From contig NZ_CATNVD010000025.1 of NCBI RefSeq assembly GCF_951230155.1, positions 1 to 50,273 on the forward strand: a stretch of 50,273 nucleotides of DNA. The letters run 5' to 3'. Positions 1-7,230 of this stretch are shown here, piece after piece; positions within the stretch are counted from its first letter, which is position 1, and each line of letters opens with the position of its first letter. Source of the stretch: Parablautia sp. Marseille-Q6255 (GTDB lineage Bacteria > Bacillota > Clostridia > Lachnospirales > Lachnospiraceae). A program made the translations under genes and the position numbers. Below the pieces are notes generated by a model. The model had not been told where the DNA came from. It was given only the letters and a program-made list of their open reading frames with translations, and ran no database searches.

Positions 1-14
1 ATTGAACTCATCAT
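1..14 (-). CDS. 5' end of a minus-strand gene cut by the window edge
   Basis: On the minus strand an AAGGAG ribosome binding site (positions 20-25) is followed after five bases by two consecutive ATG codons at 14 and 11, then AGT TCA. Only four whole codons (Met-Met-Ser-Ser) are inside the window, so no product can be named. A TATAAT box at 114-119 lies upstream in the right orientation. The call rests only on the start signals. Confidence 0.35.
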
Positions 15-70
15 ACAGACTCCTTATGTTTTTTCTCAGCAATTAAACAATAAGATAAATCTGTATGATT

Positions 71-103
71 GGGAAGAGGTTTCGATCTCTTCCCTTTATT
101 TTT
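71..103. terminator. hairpin with 8-bp perfect stem and T-rich tail
   Basis: GGGAAGAG (71-78) pairs perfectly with CTCTTCCC (87-94), with an 8-base loop, and on the plus strand is followed by TTTATTTTT, which fits an intrinsic terminator for something transcribed from the left. On the minus strand the same hairpin would sit in the 5' leader of the gene starting at 14. No plus-strand gene is recognisable before it. Confidence 0.35.
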
Positions 104-113
104 GCCAATGATA

Positions 114-143
114 ATTATACTCTAAGTTTTCCAGATTAATGAA
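114..143 (-). promoter_or_regulatory. candidate promoter for the gene at the left edge
   Basis: A perfect TATAAT box lies on the minus strand at 114-119. The -35 region (about 137-143) is poor, so the assignment depends mainly on the -10 box and on the start codon with ribosome binding site about 100 bases downstream. Confidence 0.35.
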
Positions 144-159
144 ATATGAGTTATTTTTT

Positions 160-204
160 GGTGCGAATCTCCTGGAAAATTTATGTTTACTTCCCATTCG
201 CACC
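160..204. repeat. 9-bp perfect inverted repeat, unexplained
   Basis: GGTGCGAAT (160-168) and ATTCGCACC (196-204) are perfect inverted copies with a 27-base loop. There is no terminal T-run in either direction, so it does not look like a terminator. It may be a transposon-end remnant, a regulator site or a structured RNA; nothing seen decides between these. Confidence 0.4.
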
Positions 205-239
205 TAGTATTTTCATTATACCTGTCTGTTTTTAGTAAG

Positions 240-381
240 TCATTATAGCATCAGTGGACAAGGGGCAACACGCCTCACGCCATGTAATTTCGCCTATTTT
301 CTACGTTATCCTCAGTCGGCGTACGTCCATCCATCGTCTGCCTTGAAAATAGGCGGAATTCCGATGGCTGAGGTCGGAGAA
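240..381. other. gene-free stretch with an 11-bp perfect inverted repeat
   Basis: CGCCTATTTTC (291-301) and GAAAATAGGCG (345-355) form perfect 11-bp arms around a 43-base loop. A second set, CCTCAG/CTGAGG with TCGG/CCGA, interleaves with it. The DNA is visibly more GC-rich than its surroundings. No convincing protein is encoded. It may be the structured remnant of a mobile element or a non-coding RNA. Confidence 0.35.
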
Positions 382-693
382 TCAGAAATAGTTCGATTTG
401 TGTGCCCCTGCAAGGCACTTGAACGACGCGTACTGGATGTACGCGGAGCGAAAGTAACGACGCAGGAGCGCAAATTCGGACATTTCTGACCGTGTTGTTC
501 CCTGTTCACTGACGCTATCATCTCTTGTGGGGGAATTAGGCTTTTTGGTAATAAAATCAGGTAACCTTATGTCAGAAATCCAATTAAAAGTACCTTTGTT
601 GCCGTAATTCACATCGCATACATCTTCCTGCCATCAGAATCCTTCACGTGTTGAAACAACATACTCAAAGAAACTTTCCCATTTTGCAATCTG
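382..693 (-). pseudogene. possible decayed small gene with an in-frame TGA
   Basis: A minus-strand frame reads as plausible protein from about 693 down to a stop at 382, interrupted once by TGA at 634-636. Before the stop it encodes an aromatic-rich segment containing AKWESFFEYVVSTREGF, and after it continues WQEDVCDVNYGNKG and onward to a basic C-terminal part containing ALLRRYFRSAYIQY. The part after TGA alone is a 76-codon open frame with no good ribosome binding site. I do not recognise the family. Continuity of protein-like sequence across the stop suggests one broken gene. An overlapping 69-codon frame (312-521) on the same strand is equally long, so the coding claim is weak. Confidence 0.3.
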
Positions 694-770
694 TCTTATA
701 GCTCATCTTAAGCGTGTATGCCACTGCACATAGCACACTAATCGCTTGCTGATATGCGCTACCTCCCTGA

Positions 771-1010
771 TTATTTCTTCTTACACGTAGTCACAGGCAA
801 TTCATCATACATTTCTTCAAATAATTTTGTCAGATATTTTTTGAGTCAACATTGTCCACGCAAAGCATTTCTTTTGCTCCTTCATAAAGCTGTTCGGATG
901 ATGCCTCTGGCATATAAGAAAGAGCTGTTTTTGTTGGCTTTACTAATAATCTGTCATCATATATTCCACCGACAATCTTACCACGGCAATATATCAGATC
1001 GGTTCAGCCA
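771..1010 (-). pseudogene. TfoX/Sxy N-terminal-domain family pseudogene (frameshifted, 5' truncated)
   Basis: Minus-strand translation from about 997 gives LIYCRGKIVGGIYDDR, then a KPTK-A-YMPEAS segment and YEGAKEML, which match my memory of the TfoX_N domain (small proteins related to the competence regulator TfoX/Sxy). The frame ends at a TGA near 833, but the neighbouring frame continues at once with LTKLFEEMYDELP and a lysine-rich tail to a TAA at 771-773, exactly what the family has next. One missing base near 833-836 explains this. The 5' end is also broken: a stop lies just before the homology and no start or ribosome binding site is seen. It lies directly downstream of the permease gene on the same strand. 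Confidence 0.65.
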
Positions 1011-1063
1011 ACTAATAGCTGACTGAACTGTCTGACAAAACCTGGCAACGCAGTTACCTATTT

Positions 1064-3277
1064 TTACATCATAGTATCGTCTCTGAGTACCTCTGCCAGA
1101 CTAATTTTACGCACATTTCGCCATGCAAGATAATACGCCAGAGCTACAGAGCCTAAAATAGCCAACATAAATATAATGATTGGAATGAATGGGGCTTCAG
1201 CCATGAAAACTCCCACTTCTACATAACTCGTCCGCAACAAATATCCTACTGCAATAAGCACAATCGGAAGACTAATTATAATCGGTTTCCCGGCTATCAC
1301 CAATGCCTCTGTACAAAACATTTTTTTGAGTTCTTTCGGTGTCAGACCGACTGACATATACCTTGCAAATTCTCTTTTCCTTTGACGTACAAATCCCAAT
1401 GTATTGGAGAACACATTGCCGATTCCAATAATTGCCAACAGGGTGCAGAAAGCACCGATTATAGTCATCATTCCCTGTATCTGACTTTCATTCGTTTCAT
1501 ACTCCTGAATCCGGTTTTCCTGTTCTATCTCATATTTTTCGCCGGTAAACCCTGCGATCTCATTTTGCAGTGTATTCAATTCTTCTAAAGTTGCATCTTC
1601 TCCTGCTTTGACACAGATATAACTCTCCTCTTCCGTTCCCCCTATCTGTCCTTTTATCTCTTTCCATACAGAAACCGGAATAAAATGCACCAGTTCATAA
1701 TAGTCAAGTTTTGCATATTCCTCCCTCAAAATAGGAGCCTCTTCTGTATAGGACAGAACAGGTATCTCTGCTGTCATTTCTTCTTTTCCTGACTGTCTTA
1801 AAACACTTGTTGCATTTTCTTCTTTTATATAGGGCATAAACTCCGGGTGCCGGAAATCCGAATTTGTCACATCGCGGATTTGATTTAGAATTACCGCCCC
1901 ATCAAGCCGTGGCGTGATACCAATCTGCTCACAATAGGCCAAAAAGCTGTTATCATCCAGTATGACGATTGGGGCATTAATCAGCCATCCGCCATCCACT
2001 TGTGTTACATAGTTACCGGAAGCAAGGGAAAATCCGCCAAAGGACTTCATATCTTCACTCATTTCTTCCTCAGTAATGATTCTTTTTGCTTCTGCCTTCT
2101 GATACACAATAGCACTTTCTACCCCATCAAGTCTTTGGACAGCCTCTCTTTCTTCAAAATTATCCACGTCAACGTCTTTAACTGTAACCATTACATCCCA
2201 TACATCCTGATATCTTTCAAAATAGGTTTCTCTTGTACTGATTCCAGAAAGAGAAAAGAAACACTCCATGACCGCAAATGCCATAAACGATAGTATGAGT
2301 GATAACGATGCTGTCCGTAAGGCTTTTTTCTGCGCTTTTAGCGCGTTGCCTGCCAACTCTCCCTCCACTCCGAAAAGCAGAGTAAGTAAACGGGAGTTTT
2401 TTCTTCTCTTTAATTGTAGTTCACCGGTATTTCTGATTGCTTCAAGCGGTGTCAGTTTGCTCAGTTTTCTGGCTGGCAGCCATGCAGAAATCCATATGGT
2501 AACAACCGTTACCAATAATGTCAGCGCCAGGACCAGCGGATGATAGCCAAAAACTGCTCTATGTCTTCCTGCGATATCGCTTCCCAACAGAACATTTACC
2601 ATTTGCAAAAGCCCCATACTTCCTGCGATACCTAACAGGTTTCCAGCAATAACCGGCACAGCGCAGAGAGCAGCTGCCTCCTGCAAAAGACATGAGCGAA
2701 TTTGCTTTGGTGTAGCTCCAATACTTGAAAAAATACCAAACTGATGAATTCTGGCGTTCATTGATACCGCAAATGAATTATGGATAATGATTATCAGCGA
2801 GAACGATGCCAATAGTGTAACCAATATAAACATCGGAAACAGAAGTCTTGGCGCTGTATCTCCTCCGCCACGGATCAAATACATTGCCAGAAGCTCATAG
2901 TTATAAACTATTTTTTTCGTCGAGTTCCCAGTCAATTCCGCAATACGGGGAGTATCCGAAAATACAGATTTCATATCATCAAAATAAATATCTATTGTGG
3001 GTTCTGCTTCCTCATAGCCTTTTTCATTTACCACTACATCTTTTACATTGGCATAGTTTTTTATGGATTCCACATCTTCCTGAGTAAATTCTCCAATAAG
3101 CCGACTCTGCCAGCCGCCTTCCTCCAATTCAATCCTTTCAACCTCGTATTTCCATGCATTATAAAACAGTCCGCACAACAAAGACAAAAGCAGGGCTGAG
3201 ATAAATGCCGCAATCATCACTGAAAGTCCAGAGGAGCGGTTGTTTTTAATATAGCCTGATGAATAATCTTTCCACAT
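1064..3277 (-). CDS. FtsX-type ABC transporter permease, 737 aa
   Basis: Integral membrane component of an ABC transporter, partner of the ATPase gene immediately upstream (5-base gap), preceded by GGAGG. Hydrophobic segments occur near residues 20-42, three between about 145 and 275, one near 320-340, and three in the last 130 residues. There are two FtsX-like blocks, each ending in a basic cytoplasmic motif (GIFSSIGATPKQ near 190; a comparable RYMSVGLTPKEL near 650), plus a small N-terminal and a large central extracellular region (about 345-600). This duplicated-FtsX layout is typical of MacB/BceB-like exporters in Firmicutes that remove peptide antibiotics or lipoprotein-like substrates. 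Together with the sensor kinase and regulator it suggests an inducible antimicrobial-peptide resistance unit. The substrate cannot be read from sequence. Confidence 0.88.
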   Translation of the reverse strand: MWKDYSSGYIKNNRSSGLSVMIAAFISALLLSLLCGLFYNAWKYEVERIELEEGGWQSRLIGEFTQEDVESIKNYANVKDVVVNEKGYEEAEPTIDIYFDDMKSVFSDTPRIAELTGNSTKKIVYNYELLAMYLIRGGGDTAPRLLFPMFILVTLLASFSLIIIIHNSFAVSMNARIHQFGIFSSIGATPKQIRSCLLQEAAALCAVPVIAGNLLGIAGSMGLLQMVNVLLGSDIAGRHRAVFGYHPLVLALTLLVTVVTIWISAWLPARKLSKLTPLEAIRNTGELQLKRRKNSRLLTLLFGVEGELAGNALKAQKKALRTASLSLILSFMAFAVMECFFSLSGISTRETYFERYQDVWDVMVTVKDVDVDNFEEREAVQRLDGVESAIVYQKAEAKRIITEEEMSEDMKSFGGFSLASGNYVTQVDGGWLINAPIVILDDNSFLAYCEQIGITPRLDGAVILNQIRDVTNSDFRHPEFMPYIKEENATSVLRQSGKEEMTAEIPVLSYTEEAPILREEYAKLDYYELVHFIPVSVWKEIKGQIGGTEEESYICVKAGEDATLEELNTLQNEIAGFTGEKYEIEQENRIQEYETNESQIQGMMTIIGAFCTLLAIIGIGNVFSNTLGFVRQRKREFARYMSVGLTPKELKKMFCTEALVIAGKPIIISLPIVLIAVGYLLRTSYVEVGVFMAEAPFIPIIIFMLAILGSVALAYYLAWRNVRKISLAEVLRDDTMM

Positions 3278-3282
3278 ATCTG

Positions 3283-3963
3283 TTACCTCCGCCGCTCATC
3301 GCTGATGATACGCCCATCCTCAACAGTAATGATACGCCCTGCTTCCAGGGCAACCTTTTCATCATGGGTAATTAATAAAATGGTCTGCTCCAGATTGCGA
3401 TTAGAGAGTTTCAACATATCAATAACCTCTTTGGAATTTTTCTGATCCAGATTTCCGGTCGGCTCATCTGCCAAAAGCAGAGCCGGACGGTAAATCAGCG
3501 AACGTGCGATTGCAACTCTTTGCTGCTGGCCGCCAGATAACTGGTTCGGCAATGCGTCCAATCTATCGGTAATACCAAGAGAGCCGACAACCTTTTCAAA
3601 ATATTCCTGATTTTCTTTTTTCTTATCAAGAGCCAGAGGCATAAGGATATTTTTCCGCACTGTGAGGGTAGGGATCAGATTATAAAACTGATATACCAGT
3701 CCAACCTTCCTGCGCCGGAAAATTGCCGCCTGTGTCTGGTTTAATTTAGATAGATCAGTTCCATCTATGATAACCTTTCCGCTTGTTGGCTTATCTACAC
3801 TGCCAAGAATATGTAACAATGTAGATTTTCCCGATCCTGACGCGCCTAATATTGCCACAAATTCACCTTTACTTACGGACAGGTCAATTCCATCAAGTGC
3901 CACCACCTGGTTACCGCCAGAGCCATATACTTTTCTGACTCCTTCACATTTCAAAATTTCCAT
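3283..3963 (-). CDS. ABC transporter ATP-binding protein (MacB/LolD/BceA type), 226 aa
   Basis: Hydrolyses ATP to drive the FtsX permease encoded just downstream. Walker A is GASGSGKST at residues 40-48, the signature LSGGQQQR lies near 142, Walker B LLLADEPTGNLD near 162, and the H-loop histidine is in LITHDE. The length is normal for the LolD/MacB/BceA group. The start ATG at 3963 has GAAAGGAG about 9 bases upstream. It is separated from the kinase gene by 123 bases, a longer gap than elsewhere in the unit, which contains AT-rich -10-like boxes on the minus strand and could hold a second promoter. Confidence 0.93.
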   Translation of the reverse strand: MEILKCEGVRKVYGSGGNQVVALDGIDLSVSKGEFVAILGASGSGKSTLLHILGSVDKPTSGKVIIDGTDLSKLNQTQAAIFRRRKVGLVYQFYNLIPTLTVRKNILMPLALDKKKENQEYFEKVVGSLGITDRLDALPNQLSGGQQQRVAIARSLIYRPALLLADEPTGNLDQKNSKEVIDMLKLSNRNLEQTILLITHDEKVALEAGRIITVEDGRIISDERRR

Positions 3964-4086
3964 TTTTGCTGGTCTCCTTTCATCTGTTTATCTGTTTTTC
4001 AAGGCATTTAGATATATCCCTTGTGGTATTTCTTTTGCGTATGATATACCTTTACAATAAACAGTATAGCAAACGAAAATTACAAC

Positions 4087-5271
4087 TCAGTGACTGTAAA
4101 AACGGATTTCAAAAAAAGCGCCGCCATCGGGCACATTTTTCGCTCGTATCGTCCCGTTCTGACGTTCAATAATTTCCTTTGATAGAGCCAGTCCAATACC
4201 AATGCCGCCCTCATTCGCATTCTGTCCACGGTAAAACCGTTCAAAAAGATGAGGAATATCCTCTTCGACGAATCCTTCCCCATTATCCCAAATTAATATT
4301 TCTGTGTATAATGGATTCTGTGCATAAGAACAATGAATTGTTCCACCAGGGCTATGCTCTATACAGTTTTTCATCAGGTTCATGATTGCCTCCATTGTCC
4401 AATCCAGATTTGCAATGACCAGCATTTCCCCCAACTCTGGTATATCAACAGTAGTACCAGAACCTTCAGATAATTCCTGTAAGTTATCCGCCGCAAGAAC
4501 AAGAAGGGTAAAGACATCCACTTCATCTTTATGTAAAAATAATGTTCCGGCATCAATTCTGGATAAGACCAATAAGGCTTCCTCTAAATAAGTCAGCCGT
4601 AAAAGCTGTTTCTCTACCTGTTTCAGATATTTACTGTCAGAATCTTGCTCCATTCTCTGGACTGACAGAGAGATAGCAGTAATCGGCGTTTTGATCTGAT
4701 GTGCGATATTGGATAAATTTTCCGCATAATGGTTTTTTGCCTGTACTGCCAGATCCTTAGTTTGATAAAGTGAGGTTACCGTCTTATATATTTCATCTTC
4801 CAGTTTAGAGAACTCATCCTCCCCGGAAGCAGAAAGAACAACCGCCTTTCCAATATTCACCTGTTCCAAATACTCCGCTAAAGCCCGAATCCGCATAATT
4901 TCTATCTTATTCCGACACAGAAAAGTAAAAACAAAAAGCAAAATTCCTACCATGAAACCTGTTGTCACAAATATAATATTTTGCTCATCAGTTAAGCCTG
5001 AAAAATCAGATGTACGGTAGCCCAATGCAGACAATATATCATCTTCCCTTACACCGTCTGAATTCCCGCCTGTATATTCCTTTAATGCAGCAGATATTAT
5101 TTTTTCTGCTTCTGGCTCTTGCTCCACTACTTCACCACAAACTGCATTTAACAGGTCAAACTGAAGCTGACTGTAATGATAAGAAACAAGCAGAACAGAA
5201 ACAGCGACGGCAATCAAACTGACGGATAATACAAATCCAAAAGTCACTAACATATTTTTCTTGCCGTTCAT
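4087..5271 (-). CDS. membrane sensor histidine kinase, 394 aa
   Basis: Two-component sensor that autophosphorylates and passes phosphate to the regulator encoded upstream. I choose ATG 5271 (MNGKKNML), which overlaps the regulator stop as ATGA and has GGAGG before it; a longer frame to 5319 lacks such signals. A first membrane segment (about residues 7-30) and a second (about 105-127) enclose a roughly 75-residue outside domain, so this is a classical periplasmic-sensing layout and not the short-loop BceS form. The H-box is in NIAHQIKTPITA, with N-box NLMKNCIEHS, G1 IWDNGEGF, F-box FERFYRG and G2 GIGIGLAL. It probably controls the adjoining ABC transporter. Confidence 0.92.
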   Translation of the reverse strand: MNGKKNMLVTFGFVLSVSLIAVAVSVLLVSYHYSQLQFDLLNAVCGEVVEQEPEAEKIISAALKEYTGGNSDGVREDDILSALGYRTSDFSGLTDEQNIIFVTTGFMVGILLFVFTFLCRNKIEIMRIRALAEYLEQVNIGKAVVLSASGEDEFSKLEDEIYKTVTSLYQTKDLAVQAKNHYAENLSNIAHQIKTPITAISLSVQRMEQDSDSKYLKQVEKQLLRLTYLEEALLVLSRIDAGTLFLHKDEVDVFTLLVLAADNLQELSEGSGTTVDIPELGEMLVIANLDWTMEAIMNLMKNCIEHSPGGTIHCSYAQNPLYTEILIWDNGEGFVEEDIPHLFERFYRGQNANEGGIGIGLALSKEIIERQNGTIRAKNVPDGGAFFEIRFYSH

Positions 5272-5939
5272 ATGGTGTCCTCCATGCGATATCCCACGCT
5301 TCTGACAGTTTTCAGACATTTCGGTTGATACAGTTTATCCCGCAGCCGCTTGATGGTAACTGTTAAGGTGTTATTACTCACATAGTTTCCATTCAAATCC
5401 CATACCTGCTCCAAAATCTTTTCTCTGGTCACCGTCTTTCCTTTGTTTTCCATCAGGCACAAAAGCAATTGAAATTCTGCTGCGCTTAAAGTTATTTCCT
5501 CTGAATGGCAGAAAACTACATGGCGATTTTTGTCAATGACGATTCCGTCACAGGAAAGATATTGTTTTGCCACATTACCTGTTCTTCGCAGCAATGCCAA
5601 AATCCGTGAATGCAATACCTCTAATTCAAAAGGCTTTACCACATAATCATCTGCACCATTTCTGAAACCCGCAACAATATCCGCGCTGTCTCCACGAACG
5701 GTAAGAAAAATTATAGGAAGTTCTTTCCAGTTGCTGCGAATCCACTGGCACAAACCGTCTCCATGACCGTCGGGCATATTCCAGTCCAATAACACAAGAG
5801 TTGGAACACGCTCGTTTAATATCTGCTTCGCCTGTGCGAGTGTCATGCAGATTGTTACCTTAAAATTCTTTTGTTCCAGATATTCCTTTACAGCCGATGC
5901 AATATTAGGATCATCTTCAATATAATACAAATCTACCAT
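5268..5939 (-). CDS. OmpR/PhoB-family response regulator, 223 aa
   Basis: DNA-binding regulator phosphorylated by the kinase encoded next. The receiver domain (about 1-115) has the acidic pair in YYIEDDPN, the phospho-acceptor aspartate in LVLLDWNMPDGHG and the conserved lysine in VVKPFE. The C-terminal winged helix (about 130-220) shows LSAAEFQLLL, TREKILEQVW and IKRLRDKL followed by VRSVGYRME. The start ATG at 5939 has AAAGG upstream. It is first gene of the four-gene unit, behind an extended -10 promoter at 6072-6080. The likely target is the transporter operon itself. Confidence 0.93.
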   Translation of the reverse strand: MVDLYYIEDDPNIASAVKEYLEQKNFKVTICMTLAQAKQILNERVPTLVLLDWNMPDGHGDGLCQWIRSNWKELPIIFLTVRGDSADIVAGFRNGADDYVVKPFELEVLHSRILALLRRTGNVAKQYLSCDGIVIDKNRHVVFCHSEEITLSAAEFQLLLCLMENKGKTVTREKILEQVWDLNGNYVSNNTLTVTIKRLRDKLYQPKCLKTVRSVGYRMEDTI

Positions 5940-6071
5940 AGCTCATTTACACCTTTCTCTTTTATATTTGTCGGACTAACTAATGAGATTCAATCAGATA
6001 TACTTCACCCACAGCAAATCGGTTTGCTCTCTTATGAATTTTCCCTTACAAGCAAACTTCTTTTATTTTAC

Positions 6072-6100
6072 ATTATACCAAACACAAGTGACAGTTTAAT
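6072..6100 (-). promoter_or_regulatory. extended -10 promoter for the two-component/ABC unit
   Basis: The minus strand has TGG directly before TATAAT (ATTATACCA on the plus strand, 6072-6080), an extended -10 element, about 135 bases before the regulator start. The -35 region near 6095-6100 is weak, which fits dependence on an activator. No clear regulator-binding dyad was recognised. Confidence 0.5.
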
Positions 6101-6177
6101 GACTGGTTTTTGAAATCATTCCAGTAAATCTGATAACGTCCTCCATTTCATTATGTTTTAACTCGTTCTACCTCTCA

Positions 6178-6228
6178 AAATGAAAAACAGGACACGATAG
6201 TTCTCTTATATAAACCACCGCGTCCTGT
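6178..6228 (-). terminator. intrinsic terminator, minus strand
   Basis: On the minus strand ACAGGAC-G-CG pairs with CG-T-GTCCTGT (plus-strand positions 6219-6228 and 6187-6196, one wobble), followed by TTTTTCATTTT. It would end leftward transcription coming from the 6.2-7.1 kb remnant region before it reaches the regulator promoter. Between 5940 and 6337 I see only this, the promoter at 6072 and a possible gene remnant. Confidence 0.5.
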
Positions 6229-6235
6229 ATTTATT

Positions 6236-6340
6236 CTAACTTGCAAAGCCCCTGGCTCCATCTAAGAAATATGTTCCATTTGTCTGTAGTTTCCTGGGCC
6301 GCATAACTGACCGCATTTCTTCTACTGTTATATTTCTTTG
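6236..6340 (-). pseudogene. possible C-terminal gene remnant
   Basis: A minus-strand frame from about 6340 to a TAG at 6236 encodes RNITVEEMRSVMRPRKL and then TNGTYFLDGARGFAS, ending directly before the terminator at 6178-6228. The spacing stop-then-terminator is what a real 3' end looks like, but the upstream part overlaps the XRE gene on the other strand, so only a fragment can remain. Family not recognised. Confidence 0.25.
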
Positions 6341-6631
6341 CAGAAACGCATAAAGCAGTTGATGGAGGAACGTGGCTGGACAGATTACCGTCTGGCAAAA
6401 GAAGCAAACCTCTCTCACTCCACAGTTACAAATATGTTCAACAAGAACAATGCACCTACGTTTCCAACTTTAGAGGCAGTATGCAGGGCATTTGGTATTA
6501 CACTGGCACAGTTTTTCACTGAAGATGGAGAATCTCCAATAACTGAAGAACAGCAAAAACTATTTTCGACATGGAGTACACTCACGGATGATCAGAAGCG
6601 GCTCTTGCTTGATTTAATGAATACGATGTGA
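6338..6631 (+). CDS. XRE-family HTH regulator, 97 aa, atypical start
   Basis: Small cytoplasmic DNA-binding protein. The Cro/CI-type helix-turn-helix covers about residues 3-60 (RIKQLMEERGWTDYRLA, then NLSHSTVTNMFN, then PTLEAVCRAFGITLAQFF), followed by a short acidic tail and a C-terminal helix. Relatives of this family usually begin a few residues earlier. Here the frame is closed by a TGA at 6308, and the only usable starts are TTG at 6338 or ATT at 6332, without a good ribosome binding site. The gene may have lost its true start at a recombination junction and may be poorly expressed. It is followed by a strong terminator. Confidence 0.7.
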   Translation: MQKRIKQLMEERGWTDYRLAKEANLSHSTVTNMFNKNNAPTFPTLEAVCRAFGITLAQFFTEDGESPITEEQQKLFSTWSTLTDDQKRLLLDLMNTM

Positions 6632-6671
6632 AAAGCATGTTGATTCTGCTGAAGGAACAACGTGCTTTTTT
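6632..6671 (+). terminator. intrinsic terminator after the XRE gene
   Basis: AAAGCATGTTG (6632-6642) pairs with CAACGTGCTTT (6658-6668, one G-U), followed by a T-run to 6671. It begins immediately after the XRE stop codon. Confidence 0.75.
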
Positions 6672-6740
6672 CGTTTTAACAATCTCGTCAACTCCCCGCC
6701 GTTTTCACAGTAGACCAGTTCCCACTTACCCGTAAAATGA

Positions 6741-6789
6741 AAAAATCCGGGAACCCGAACCCGTCCTCTGACAAGCCCCGGCTCCCGGA
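6741..6789 (-). terminator. intrinsic terminator, minus strand
   Basis: On the minus strand TCCGGGAGCC pairs with GGTTCCCGGA (plus-strand arms 6746-6755 and 6780-6789, one wobble), followed by TTTTTTC. It lies about 30 bases downstream of the minus-strand stop codon at 6821-6823, as expected for a short transcription unit starting at the promoter near 7062. Confidence 0.6.
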
Positions 6790-6820
6790 AATCCCTTGTT
6801 TTCTACACTTTTTCGCTATT

Positions 6821-6955
6821 CTATTCTTTGACTTTTGACATCAGTACCACAGTCTCCACATGGCACGATACGTCCTGATTGATGTCAGTTTTCGGGAACC
6901 GATCCAGACTAATGTAGACTGTAGCAAAATATCTCCGTTTGTTTGCGGAAACATA
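6821..6955 (-). pseudogene. short C-terminal-like fragment, resembles the end of a 23S rRNA uracil methyltransferase
   Basis: A 44-codon minus-strand frame ends at TAG 6821-6823 with LDRFPKTDINQD then CHVETVVLMSKVKE. The neighbouring frame just upstream contains VDMFPQT. In RlmCD/RumA-type enzymes a DMFP-x-T motif is followed closely by HVE-x-V-x-L near the C-terminus, so this could be a broken or duplicated 3' end of such a gene. No ATG starts the frame. The rest of 6672-7230 holds only the promoter, palindrome and terminators listed separately; no intact gene is seen. Confidence 0.3.
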
Positions 6956-7030
6956 TCAACAAATTCTGTAGCAAAAAAGTATTAATACAATTCGCATCCA
7001 TATCACAGTCTGAACCTCGCCTGTCCACGG

Positions 7031-7047
7031 AAAAAGTTCAACTTTTT
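7031..7047. promoter_or_regulatory. 17-bp palindrome, possible operator
   Basis: AAAAAGTT, one central C, and AACTTTTT are perfect 8-bp inverted arms. The site lies 15 to 31 bases downstream of the TATAAT box of the promoter at 7062-7090, where a repressor would block transcription. Confidence 0.4.
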
Positions 7048-7061
7048 TATTCGTTTCTACT

Positions 7062-7090
7062 ATTATAGTGATTCCAACATAAAAGTCAAA
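7062..7090 (-). promoter_or_regulatory. sigma-A type promoter, minus strand
   Basis: TTTGAC (minus, 7085-7090) and TATAAT (minus, 7062-7067) are separated by exactly 17 bases. It reads away from the RhuM gene into the remnant region and would give a transcript of about 300 bases ending at the terminator at 6741-6789. No complete gene is seen in that transcript. Confidence 0.6.
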
Positions 7091-7230
7091 TTTAATGAAA
7101 AACTGCCATCGCCTCAACCTTGTCCTTTCTTCCTACAAAGAACAGGTCAACGGCTATTTTTCGCCCCGACTGATGCCCCAACTCCCATGCACTCGACCTT
7201 GGCAAGCTAAAAATCTTAATGGCGATACTA

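Noticed and set aside
754-1026. 90-codon plus-strand open frame
   Set aside because: Mirror of the TfoX-like pseudogene, which gives the better explanation of this DNA.
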